A stretch of DNA of 64,000 nucleotides from Mesostigma viride (Eukaryota; Streptophyta; Mesostigmatophyceae; Mesostigmatales; Mesostigmataceae), in contig RPFO01000199.1 of NCBI GenBank assembly GCA_009746045.1, positions 417,501 to 481,500 of the forward strand. The letters run 5' to 3'. Below the pieces are notes generated by a model that worked only from the letters and a program-made list of their open reading frames with translations, was not told the DNA's origin and ran no database searches. How positions within the stretch are numbered: the first letter of the stretch is position 1; every line of letters begins with the position of its first letter. Below are positions 1 through 9,009 of the stretch, piece after piece. The position numbers and the translations under genes were made by a program.

Positions 1-253
1 CATGGTGCCGGGGCGCAACACTGTGGGTGCAATACAACCAGTGCAATACCATAGGTAGGCTGACGCATAGCTTATGCTACAAATGTGAGGTGGGCTCAAG
101 ACGTCGGCTAATTAAGGCGCAAGCTGATGGCCACAAGGTGCCAGAGCTAATTGAAGGTACTATAACGCTGTGCGCTAATATCGTTTCAAGTGCTGTAATG
201 CCTAAGCTATCCCATCATCGATTGCCCCCATCTAGACAACTAGCTGGAGTGCT

Positions 254-1176
254 CTATCCCGGGGAAGCCCGGGGGGGCTTCCACAGTTTCTTGTTGACGT
301 AGAGGTCCCCGCCCCGCCAGTACACTTGGGGCTTCTCGGGGTTGGTCTTGTGGCGGATGTAGTCGGGCCACTGATCGCGGCGTTGCTGCTGCTGGGCTGG
401 CGTCAGGTCGTCGTCAAGCGACCAGGAGGTGTCCACCAGCTTCTTGCGGCGAGAGAGGAACCGAACTCGGGCTGTGATGTCGCTGAAGGTGAGGACCACT
501 GGAGGGGGCCCAGCCTTGGCCCGTGGATGGGGCAGGCGGTAGGCGCCCTGCAGTATCGCACCTGGCAGCTGCATGCGCGCCAAGAGCTGTTTCTTCAGCT
601 CGTCGAGAAGAGAGTCTGGGGTCTCCTCCGGCAGCATGTCGAAGCGCCTGAGGATGACCCGGCAGCGGCGACGGTCGCGGTCAGCGGCCTCGCGGCGCGT
701 GTCTTCCAGCTCCTGGAGCTTGGTGGTGATGGCGGTCGTGGTAGAGGATGCCTGGCTCTTGAGCAGGTCCGCCCAGGAGGCGCGAGTCGAGGGGTCATCA
801 CTAGCCCTACCAGCAGGTTGGGCGGCGATGGTGGCCGTTCGCTCGGCGATCTCGGGGACCTGCGTGGCCAGGGCGTCTACCTTGGCGGCAACTGCCTCAA
901 GTTTCACGGTGCCTTGGCCGACTCGGCCTTCCACCTGGTTAAGGCGGGTGGTCACAGTGGCTGTGGCCTCGGAAACTTTGGTGGCAATGTGCTCTTGCGT
1001 AGCAGTAAACTGAGGCTGGAGCTTAAGGGCGACTCTGGCTTCAATGTTGTTGACCTTGGCCGAGAGAGTGTTGAGTGGGCCGTCAGGCGCGTTCAGGGCG
1101 GCGAGCTGCTCAGCCATCGGCGCCAGCTGCTCCGCCACTGCAGCTCGGATGGAGTCCGTGCTGGGGGAGGTGCTGC
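254..1176 (-). pseudogene. LINE ORF1-like protein remnant (L1-type, RRM-like domain), 5'-truncated
   Basis: A minus-strand frame of about 300 residues runs from about 1176 down to a stop near 254. It has an N-terminal heptad-like region consistent with a coiled coil, then a basic domain with the pattern of L1 ORF1 RRM and C-terminal domains: CRVILRRFDMLPEE, then YRLPHPRAKAGPPPVVLTF, then FLSRRKKLVDTSWSLDDDLT. The plus-strand ORF at 31.2-32.1 kb has the same blocks (HRLPRARGKAGPPPLLLTF, FLRRRKRLEKTLFTLDDDLT), so the two are paralogues. Both also share STSP..STDSI upstream. The apparent GTG start at 1138 is only a reporting artefact: the frame runs on to about 1176 and stops at an AT-rich junction, so the N-terminus is missing. 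In the L1 family ORF1 is a nucleic-acid-binding chaperone of the retrotransposition particle. Its partner ORF2 would lie to the left of the window. Confidence 0.7.
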
Positions 1177-1179
1177 TAA

Positions 1180-1496
1180 TTTAATATATATATAATCAGA
1201 ATTCTCAACACCACAGATAAAGCACTTCTTGACCACTTCAAGCAGGACTTTATCATCACGTGTGTTGACAAGAGTGCCAACAACTTTGCCTTTATATGCA
1301 AGAAGCACTACCTTGCTACTTTGCAACACGAGTTGGCGTCCAGCCCTACCTATGTTCAGCGTGCACAGTCCACCGCCAGTATCACTGCTGCTCATCGGGC
1401 TTTTCTGCACAGCCAAAACATTTTTGCTCGAGCATTCCTTAAGCGGCAGCGACGCGCCAACACCACTACGTTCCCATATCTGTATCTCACTCTTAA
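1180..1496 (+). pseudogene. Penelope-like reverse transcriptase, N-terminal fragment
   Basis: The frame opens just after a TAA at 1177 and reads DHFKQDFIITCVDKSANNFA, then FICKKHYLATLQHEL, and ends in FPYLYLTL. The pattern 'vDKs.nn.afiCkk.Y...l..EL' followed by 'pYLYlt' is characteristic of the region before the RT core in Penelope-like retroelement proteins. There it continues into 'pKLHK.P...R.I'. That continuation is present, but 1.7 kb further on at 3237 (KLHKTPVALRTI). So this is the first half of the gene annotated at 3237-4452, split by an insertion. The 5' end is truncated against the LINE remnant. Confidence 0.6.
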
Positions 1497-3238
1497 CCCT
1501 TAATTTGTACTGAGTCCGTTTTCGTGGCGCCAGTTGAACTCGCGCCACTCTAACGGACTGAGTTTGTGGCAGAACCAGGCGCCGCGCCAAAAATAATTCA
1601 ACGGTCAAACCTGGGGGGATCGAAAGATCTAGACGTAAGCTTTGCCTGGCACTATTCAGACCGTACTTTGGACAACTGGCCAGGGAGATATACTCAATCA
1701 AAGCTGGGGGGGTACCATGGTCAAACGGGACCGACGTGAATGAAAATAATTGACGTCCGCGGCTATGGCGGTGCAGGCAAATGACTGGTACGAGAGCATG
1801 GCTTGGAATTTTGAACTCAAATCTTGTAGTAATTATCCTTGAGTGTTATAAAGGTTATATCTCTGGCCGTGAAGCGTCTGGATGTGCGCAAGTATGTCTC
1901 TAGGTTCTAATCGGTGCGGCAGATCCTGTCAGCGGTCAGGCGGTGACAGTGCGTATGCTACCTGTTGTTCGGCAGCAAACGTCCATATATTTGCGCGTGG
2001 ATAGACTTGTTACGTTATTCTTGACATTTTTTATTAGCGATGACGGCCAGGAAAGGTTCGAGGCTATGTCCGTGAGGTGGGAGTGATGGCTCCCGCACAG
2101 CAGGTAATCTGCGGTTTCGACCTGGTACGTATTAACGTGTTAGCGTTTATACATTACAGTACCAAGTCGTCCTATCGTTTATAAACTAGTTGTAGACATG
2201 TAATCGATGGTTTTTGCTTGTCGTTTTGTTGCTTTAGTGCTTGTACGCGTTCGCTTGTGATGGTTGGGGAATACCACTATGTCACGCAGATTTTGGACCA
2301 GATTTGATTGCTATTAGCTGAGGCTTCAACGAAACCAGTGAAGTAGCGTTTGTTATTGTCTCTAAACATGGTGGGCTTGATAACAGGATGCTTTTCCCTG
2401 CACAGACATAGCGAGACAAGTGGTTTTCTGGCCAGCTCTAGGCATTGCTTCTTGGTTTGCTGGCCCAAGTTATCCTTCTGCTTGTGCGTCCATAATGCAT
2501 GCAAGAAACATGAATGGCCAGGGCCTGCTTGCATGGAAGCATAACCAGGTTAGTTCTTTTGTTTTTTCTATCATTGCCAATCATTGGAATTGCTTTATAG
2601 TGTGTTGGATGCATTGATAATGTAGCTCCTTGTGAACCCGTTATACGCTTGGTTTGGGGCCTTGGCACAAGCTTTATACTTGTTGTATAGCATGCTGTTG
2701 TGACTTTTAAGCTGGAAATGTGTTTGGGAATCCATGTGTGGCAATCTATGATGTTTTGTGCCACGTTGGAATTGAATGCCTATACGGTAGTGCTAGCAAG
2801 ACACCCCAAAATAACTGCACCCGTTATAACGGTCTGAGCTATTTTGGGCTGTATGCTAGCTAGCCTGTGCAGTTCTATGGCATGTCATGTTGTGAATGCA
2901 TCTATGGCATGCCTGTGATTATCTTTAACTCCCCTCAAAGGGCCAGGGTCGGCAGATTTTGAGAAATGGTCCATATTGCATTATATATCTCTTGAACCCC
3001 ATATGCACCGTACCCCCTTGGGGGGGGTGCTATTTATAGCAGCTGTGGGGCATAGATATGTGACCAATGACATGACCCCAAAGTTATTTGATATAAAAGC
3101 ATCCTTGGTTCCAAGGGTGGGCCAGAAAATGTTATTTGGCTAGATACTCTCATACTTACTAAGATGCCCATACTCAGTCCGTTCTGGTGGTTCCAGTTGA
3201 CACAATTGAACTCTTAAGCTGCACAATTGAACTCTTAA
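1489..3238. mobile_element. 1.7-kb insertion splitting the Penelope-like RT gene, with 8-bp target duplication
   Basis: The octamer ACTCTTAA occurs at 1489-1496, the last bases of the left RT fragment, and again at 3210-3217 and 3231-3238, just before the right fragment resumes. Removing the intervening DNA and one octamer copy rejoins the two RT pieces at the family's conserved YLYLT-K-LHK junction. An 8-bp duplication is typical of hAT-like DNA transposons. The left end carries a hairpin at about 1511-1561 (AGTCCGTT/AACGGACT and GTGGCGC/GCGCCAC arms). The 12-mer AACGGACTGAGT at 1552-1563 recurs inverted at 3173-3184 near the right end. The right border also has a tandem duplication of about 21 bp that includes the octamer. 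No transposase ORF was recognised inside, so the element is probably non-autonomous. Confidence 0.6.
1569..3170. other. Interior of the insertion: no recognisable gene
   Basis: AT-richer sequence with only short ORFs (longest about 110 codons, none recognisable). A GC-alternating CCCCCTTGGGGGGGG stretch lies near 3012-3027. No coding feature is supported here. Confidence 0.5.
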
Positions 3239-4452
3239 GCTGCACAAAACTCCTGTTGCTTTGCGCACCATTGCTGCGTCGCATTCAGCCCCACTGATGC
3301 CTCTCTCGAAACTCATCTGCCATGCTTTGAATGCTCTTCTCCCCGAAGCCAATGCATTATGGGTGGAGTTGCTGTCGAATGCCGGGTATGAATGCGCTGG
3401 TAGTTGGATCGTCATAGACTCAGCCCAAGTACGCCTACGCCTTGCCGCCCTTAGCCGTTCTAAGACAGCAGCAGAGAAACGTATACCTATGCCCATAGCC
3501 ACCTATGATTTCACCACTCGATCTATATACCACACTAGATTTGCACGATTTGAAAGCTCGTTTAGATAGCCTCCTTACTCGTCTGTATGCACGTAGGCCT
3601 CACGGGCGCAACCACCTGCACGTGCGTGTTTCTCAGACCAAGCCCACGGCAACGTGGCTCTCAGGGATCGCGGCAGGTGCTATCGTGCGGGATGGTTATA
3701 ATTATATTATCACGAAGGCTGACCTTGTTCATTGGATCTCTTATCTCGTTGATAACACCTTCATCTGTTTTGCGGGCAATGTATACCAACAAGCTATCGG
3801 CATCCCTATGGGCACTAACTGTGCCGGGCTCCTTGCAAACCTCTATCTATACACTTATGAGCTTGCATTCATGGAGAATCTCATTGCCTCAAACGATGAT
3901 GTTCTCATCAGGCGTTTTATCCATACATGTCGATACATTGATGATGTCATCGCTTTCGACAACCCTGATTTCGCAACCCATTTGTATATCACCGCTGGTC
4001 TGCCTGGCATCTACCCGCAAGCGTCCCTCACATTAAAGCTCACGTCGGAGGATACTCATTGCAATTACCTCGATCTTAACATTACCCATAACAAGAAGGG
4101 CTGGCGTACGGCTGTCTATGATAAGCGCAAGGATCCTAAATACCAGCAAATTCCTTTTATTCGTTACCCCGATATTCACAGTCTCCTTTCCCACACAGCA
4201 AAATATGGTGTTGTTCTTTCTCAGTTACATCGTTTTTCCCGTCTTTGTTCTTATCGTGTTGATTTCATCACGACTCTTGTTGAACTCTTGCAGCGTTTAT
4301 TGGTCAAAGACTATGACCGAGCCATTATGCTCCGTCAAGTCCAGTGTTTTTTGCAACGTCACCCACATCTGTTCGGTGCTGCCCCTTGGCACAAGCTCTA
4401 CAAACAGGTCGTGGACCGGCTGGATCGCATAATAGTATCTCCGCACATCTGA
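3237..4452 (+). pseudogene. Penelope-like reverse transcriptase, RT core (frameshifted)
   Basis: The segment resumes at KLHKTPVALRTI and continues through SHSAPLMPLSKLI, ATYDFTT (motif A region), the frame-shifted YTTLDLHDLKARL, GIPMGTNCAG (3799-3828) and YIDD at 3934-3945 (motif C, catalytic aspartates). It then continues into a long C-terminal extension (thumb) that ends with a stop just after 4452. A frameshift of about 4 bases, an apparent duplicated CGAT, lies near 3515-3525 between motif-A halves, so the gene is broken even without the upstream insertion. The IPMGTNCA-type motif B and YIDD motif are typical of Penelope-like RTs. No GIY-YIG endonuclease domain was recognised before or after the core. 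Family placement beyond 'Penelope-like' is inference. Confidence 0.7.
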
Positions 4453-4455
4453 ACC

Positions 4456-5022
4456 CTGTGATGCCAGACCTCCTTTGCGGCCGTTCCGAGCTTGGCACTG
4501 GACTCGTTGTCCACATCGTCGCGTCGCTGCCGCAACACGATGTTTTCTGGCATCCGCGGGCTTTTGGTTCCCGCCGCACATTTGAAAGTGCTGTCCTCCG
4601 GCTTTTTGCCTTTGCACCGTGTGCAGTTCTTGGACGTTTGGAATCATGGCATGGCTAACGTGATGACTGACTAGCTAGACCTTTTCAGTGGTTTTCCATT
4701 TGCGGGTATTTCCTCGTAAATGGTGGGAGAGCGATCGCAGCAATGGTGCTCACCACTAGACACTCCCGGCCACTTAGGCTCGAAACACACGCCGCCCTAA
4801 TCAAGCATGCTCTTTCCGGCCCCACCGTCTAGGTCATCTAGTCGCTCTACACGTAAGCCAGCCATAATTTCAATGCACAAGGATACACATTTCCATCACC
4901 ATTCATCTTCATCATCCTGAACGACTCGAAAACGCGGAAAAGATAACGGCAGGCTCGAGCTACCATGGTCCGGATTCTCCCGATTTCTGGCCTGCGCTGG
5001 TTGTCTCCTTGATATAATCAAA
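4456..5022. other. 3' region after the RT gene, no gene seen
   Basis: About 570 bp with no recognised coding domain. It probably belongs to the 3' part of the Penelope-like element. Confidence 0.35.
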
Positions 5023-5046
5023 ATATATAATCAGAATATATATAAA

Positions 5047-5162
5047 TTTTTTGGGGGCCGACCCCACCCCCACCCCCACCCCCAACTAAAACTGGGGGGG
5101 GGGGGGTCGGGGGTCAAGACCCCCCCCACCCCCCCACCCCAGAAAATGCCCCCCGGGGGGTG
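5047..5162. repeat. C-rich / G-rich low-complexity block
   Basis: CCCCCA repeats, a 14-base G run, then CCCCCCCA repeats. The complementary C-rich and G-rich arms could pair or form G-quadruplex/i-motif structures. Confidence 0.7.
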
Positions 5163-5301
5163 GTATACACTAGCTCCGGGAGTGTCGCGGACAGCCATAG
5201 ATAGTGGCCGAGGGCCGGATATATATAGTATCTGTGGTACTATCGGGGCACTGGGACATGGACGGTTGCATCATCGGATACCTATGCGTGAGTTCACATA
5301 C

Positions 5302-5322
5302 ATACATACATACATACATACT
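5302..5322. repeat. (ATAC)n microsatellite
   Basis: About five copies of the CATA tetranucleotide. Confidence 0.7.
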
Positions 5323-5408
5323 GTACTTTGCACTGTTTGCAGGTTTTGGCCGTTTTACCTCATGAAGCCGTAACGTGCGTGTTTGCAACTTGCCCGTTGA
5401 AACTCTAC

Positions 5409-5433
5409 GGCGGAGCCAATTTTCGGAAGAACC
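5409..5433 (+). repeat. Left copy of a 25-bp inverted repeat (mate at 8767-8791)
   Basis: The 25 bases at 5409-5433 (starting GGCGGAGCCAATTTTCGG) are the exact reverse complement of 8767-8791. The repeats lie 3.3 kb apart and enclose the interspersed repeats and the G-rich block. They could be the ends of a mobile element or two short dispersed repeats in opposite orientation. Confidence 0.6.
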
Positions 5434-6690
5434 TCACCCTTATGGCTGGCAAATTAGGGACAAATTCGGTGGATTGACGGATTTTATCCCCTATCAACAT
5501 ATATACTAAAATTTGTAAAACGCAGCCTTGGCACAATTTTAGCTAACACTCTTTCGAACGGCTTTAGGCTCCAGCCACTCAGCGGCGCGACTTACAGTCC
5601 GCTTGACGAATCAGCTGCGCGAAATTTCGTTGCGACCAATCACGAAAAGGTCAAACCACAGCATCCATATTATGAGGGTTTTTGTGCGTTACATCCAGAT
5701 GATGAGCCATTTGGCAGAGGTCCGTATGCCCAGATTGCGCCAGGAGCCAAACTCTGCGATGTCCTGTGTTTGCGAGCTTCAGATATAACCGTCGCAAACT
5801 TTTGGGCTGTTGGACCAAACTTTCTGTTGGGGAAATCCCGTTACAAACGCGCCGGAAGCTCACACGTGGATTTTCCTCTGCTCCACCGCCTGTAAGCGAT
5901 TTTTCCCCTGCTGTCTACGGGGTTGGCGAGGTCACTCATCCCCGCGCGCATCGCGCTCCCGTGCAGGGGTAGCAGTCAATCTGGAGCTTGAACTCCGCAA
6001 GTAGTTCGCGAGCTCCGTCCACTGCGCGGTTGCGCAGTTTGTCCCTTTGTAGCAATGTACATATTGTAAAACTTCCCGTAAACTTGTTTACGTAGACTTC
6101 AGGCGCCAAGGCACAGCTCATCATGAAATAGCGCGAGACTTACCGAGGTCGAGCCTTAATAGAGCCCCCCCATTGCATATCGGATTTTTTTCCTTCACCC
6201 TTTTGCCAAACTCCATGAATCTTGTGGTCGAAACTCTAAAGCTAGCGCACGCACCTTGGCGGGACTAGCGCCACTTGGCACTCGACGGAGGTACGTGGTG
6301 ACTCACATCTCCCTTAAGCCGGGGCTCCCAGGCCGGGGACCGGCCACAAAAAGTACAAGCTCTAATGTCGCGGGCGAAGCCCGCAAAACTTGTTTCCTGC
6401 CTATCTAACCATATTAAAAACCATCGGGCATCCTGTGGCCGTACGCCGTAACTTTTTACGGAATTTTACGGAATTTCGTACATTTCAGTAATCAACTCGT
6501 GATCGACGGGTGTCCTTTTCGCCTTTTCCCGTTGGGCGCAAGTCGGCGGAATTTAGAGATCGTACGGGATTCCCTGCGTGGTTAGACAGAAGCCGTCTTA
6601 TCCTAGGCGGCGAACGAAGATCATTGATGCAGTGGGATACGATTGGCGTTCACTCGCTGGAATCTTTAATGGCTTTAAAGTCGTCTCGCC
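5434..6690. other. AT-richer stretch without a recognisable gene
   Basis: Only short ORFs with no recognisable domains. It contains a short GC hairpin at 6370-6384. Confidence 0.5.
6370..6384. repeat. GC hairpin with GAA loop
   Basis: The stem GCGGGC / GCCCGC closes a GAA loop, giving the core GCGAAGC-type mini-hairpin. A second hairpin with the same loop is at 8668-8694. Confidence 0.6.
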
Positions 6691-6691
6691 A

Positions 6692-7131
6692 CATTTTGAC
6701 GTTAGCGACTCGGTCGAGCTTGACTGGAGCGTAGTTGGTAGAGCTGTAACGACTTGCCACCTGTCGGCTCACCGAAACTGGGTCATGATCAAGACGTGAT
6801 ACTTCGACCAACTACGCGCAAATTTTCCGTCTTCAATCCGTGCAGGTGCTCTTGAAAGGGACCAATAGTAGACGTTCGGTTTGAAACTGACCAAACTTTC
6901 TAACAGGCTCACCGAAACTATTAGAATGACGGTCGGATTGACGGCTTTCGTCTTTTAAATACGGCCGCCACAATCCGTGCTCAGACCAGAACGTGGCCGC
7001 TAGCCATGTACCAACCTACGATGATCATCGTAGGTTGGCTCACCGAAACTGGGTCATGATCAAGACGTGAAAGTTCGACCAACTACGCGCAAATTTTCCG
7101 TCTTCAATCCGTGCAGGTGTTCTTGAAAGGG
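6692..7131. repeat. Interspersed repeats: 95-bp direct repeat and first copy of a ~95-bp family
   Basis: Two nearly identical 95-bp segments lie at 6766-6860 and 7037-7131, both starting GGCTCACCGAAACTGGGTC and ending CTTGAAAGGG. A second family, at 6692-6785 (starting CATTTTGACGTTAGCGACT), has a diverged copy at 7966-8062, beyond the G-rich block. These copies frame the G-rich tract on both sides. No coding potential was recognised. Confidence 0.8.
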
Positions 7132-7152
7132 GGGGCTAGGGGGTTAGGGGGG

Positions 7153-7153
<1 letters not shown>

Positions 7154-7202
<49 letters not shown>
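7154..7202 (+). repeat. 49-base poly(G) tract
   Basis: An uninterrupted run of 49 G on the plus strand. It is strongly G-quadruplex prone, and its length may be inexact because such runs assemble poorly. Confidence 0.85.
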
Positions 7203-7203
<1 letters not shown>

Positions 7204-8450
7204 ACTCTGGGTGGCGGGAGTGGGGGGCGGGGGGGGCGGCGGATCTTGCAGGTCTACTCTAGCGTCAGTCTCGCTGCCGAGGGCGGGGGGCCTTGCAACC
7301 TCGCCTGGGGCGGGCCGTCTCACTGTGCGGGGGAGGGGGGGGGGGACCTCTGGGTGGCGGGTGGGGGCGCGGGGGCCTTGCGACCTCGCCGTCTCACTCA
7401 GGCGGGGAGGCATCCTGTGGCGGATCTTCGTACTTTTCCGGTCTTTTTCAGGGGTCCTCGTGGTCGACGCCTGTCCTTCGCGCCACGCCTTTTCGCAGGG
7501 GGGCGGGGGGGCGCATCATGGCCGGCTGAGGGGGAGGGCGGGGGGGGGGGGGGGGGAAACCTCCGGGTGGGCGGGGGGCGGGGGATCCCGCAGACTCTGG
7601 CGTCTCGCTGAGAAGGGCGGGGGGCCTTGCGACCTCGCCGTCTCACTCAGGCGGGGAGGCATCCTGTGGCGGATCTTCGTACTTTTCCCGGGCCGGTCGG
7701 CGGGGGGGCGCATCATGGCTGAGGGGGAGGGGGGCAGGGGGGGGGCGGGAAACTCCGGGTGGGTGGAGGGGCGCGGGGGCCGGGGGAGCGGGGAGATCCC
7801 GCAGACTCTGGCGTCTCGCTGAGGAGGGCGGGGGGCCTTGCGACCTCGCCTGGGGCGGGGCGCCGTCTCACTGTGACCTTGCCGTCTCACTCAGGCGGGG
7901 TACATCTTCGTATTTTTCCCGGGCCGGTCGGCGCGGGGGCGTATCATGGCTGAGGGGGGGGACGACATTTTGACATTAGCGAGTCGATCGAGCTTGACTG
8001 GCGGGTAGTTGGTCGATCTTTTGCGACTTGCCGGCCACCTGTCGGATCACCGAAATCGGGTCGCCTTCTATAGTGACGGTAGGATAATTTGACGGATTTC
8101 GTATGATTTTCGGGGGGGAGAGGGGGGGAGGAACTCCGGGTGGGTGGGGGGGTGCGGGGGACGGATCCGCCAGTGCATCGTGGCCGGCCCTCGCTGAGGG
8201 GGGGGGAGAGGGGGGGGGGGAGCTCCGGGTGGGTGGGTGGGTGGGGGTGGGGGGTGACGGATCCGCCGGTGCATCATGGAGGGCCCTCGCTGAGGAAGGT
8301 GGGGGTGGGGGGGACCTCCGGGTGGGTGGGGGGGCGCGGGGGGCGGGGGATTCCGCTGTTATCCGCGTACTATGACGTCTCGCTGAGGGGGGAGGGGGGT
8401 TGCGACCTCGCCTAGGGCGGGGCGTCTCACTAAGCGGCACCGAATGGCCC
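7203..8450. repeat. G-rich block of degenerate ~240-250-bp tandem units
   Basis: The phrase CTCACTCAGGCGGGGAGGCA, followed by a GGATCTTCGTA.TTTTTCC-like stretch, recurs at about 7390, 7640 and, shortened, 7880. Each copy is followed by a G-rich spacer with CTCCGGGTGGGTGG and GCGCATCATGG. Further G-rich units with the same CTCCGGGTGGGTGG spacer follow at 8130-8340. The long frames of Gly/Arg or Pro/Arg here are compositional, not genes. Confidence 0.7.
7966..8062. repeat. Second copy of the interspersed repeat seen at 6692-6785
   Basis: It shares CATTTTGAC.TTAGCGA, TCGAGCTTGACTGG, GACTTGCC, CACCTGTCGG.TCACCGAAA and GGGTC in the same order and orientation. Confidence 0.7.
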
Positions 8451-8667
8451 TCCGGGTAGGTGGGAACCAGTAGTGACTGGGAATGAGGGCGGACCGACTG
8501 CGGTGTTTCAGGCCCACACAGCGTGTCGTTCAGTTATTTGTCTCCCGACTTTTTCCTTTTTTCAGCCCCCTTCATAAGCTTCAGTTGACTGACATCGAGT
8601 TGCCATGTGTCGGCGGACGGATCGAAACTCGACTACTAGAGTCACGGTCGGCTTTGCGCCTTCTTTT

Positions 8668-8694
8668 GGGGGGGGATGCGAAGCATCCCCCCCC
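8668..8694. repeat. Perfect 12-bp-stem hairpin with GAA loop
   Basis: GGGGGGGGATGC (8668-8679), GAA (8680-8682) and GCATCCCCCCCC (8683-8694) form a perfect inverted repeat built on the GCGAAGC core. Confidence 0.7.
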
Positions 8695-8766
8695 CCTTAA
8701 GCTTGTTCCTATGTCTTTTCTCACGTGTACGGCCTTATAAGCTTCGCCAATTCTGGCGAACCTAAC

Positions 8767-8791
8767 GGTTCTTCCGAAAATTGGCTCCGCC
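8767..8791 (-). repeat. Right copy of the 25-bp inverted repeat (mate at 5409-5433)
   Basis: Exact reverse complement of 5409-5433. Confidence 0.6.
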
Positions 8792-8944
8792 TGATTATGT
8801 ATTTTCCCGCGCCGGCGTACCGACATGCGTGATCAGCTCGGGTGCACGTCTTGGTAGTTTCATCCTAGTTGCAGCCTGTTGAAGCCCATACCAGCAAGTT
8901 TTCAACGTTACCACGAATGCGCGGTTTCTCTGGCCGTCTATGAA

Positions 8945-8997
8945 TCTCTGCTGGCCATGTGCGGCGTGGGCAACAACAACAACAACAACAACAACAA
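8945..8997 (+). mobile_element. AAC-tailed retroposon-like fragment, copy 1
   Basis: ATCTCTGCT...CATGTGCGGC.TGGGC is followed directly by (AAC)9. The same roughly 25-bp head with an AAC tail occurs at 35,089, where it is flanked by a 12-bp duplication. This suggests the 3' end of a SINE or LINE with an AAC tail. No clear duplication was found around this copy. Confidence 0.45.
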
Positions 8998-9009
8998 TTA
9001 TTATTACTG

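Larger units (their letters stand above)
1188..5037. mobile_element. Candidate boundaries of the Penelope-like element (15-bp flanking direct repeat)
   Basis: ATATATAATCAGAAT occurs at 1188-1202, right at the left end of the RT frame, and again at 5023-5037, downstream of the RT. This fits a target-site duplication around the whole Penelope-like element, including its nested insertion. The motif is AT-rich and low in complexity, so chance or microsatellite similarity is possible. Confidence 0.35.

Noticed and set aside
1511-1561. Hammerhead ribozyme in the Penelope-like element
   Set aside because: The hairpin near 1,511 lacks the CTGATGA and GAAA core of hammerhead ribozymes. It fits better as the end of the inserted DNA element.
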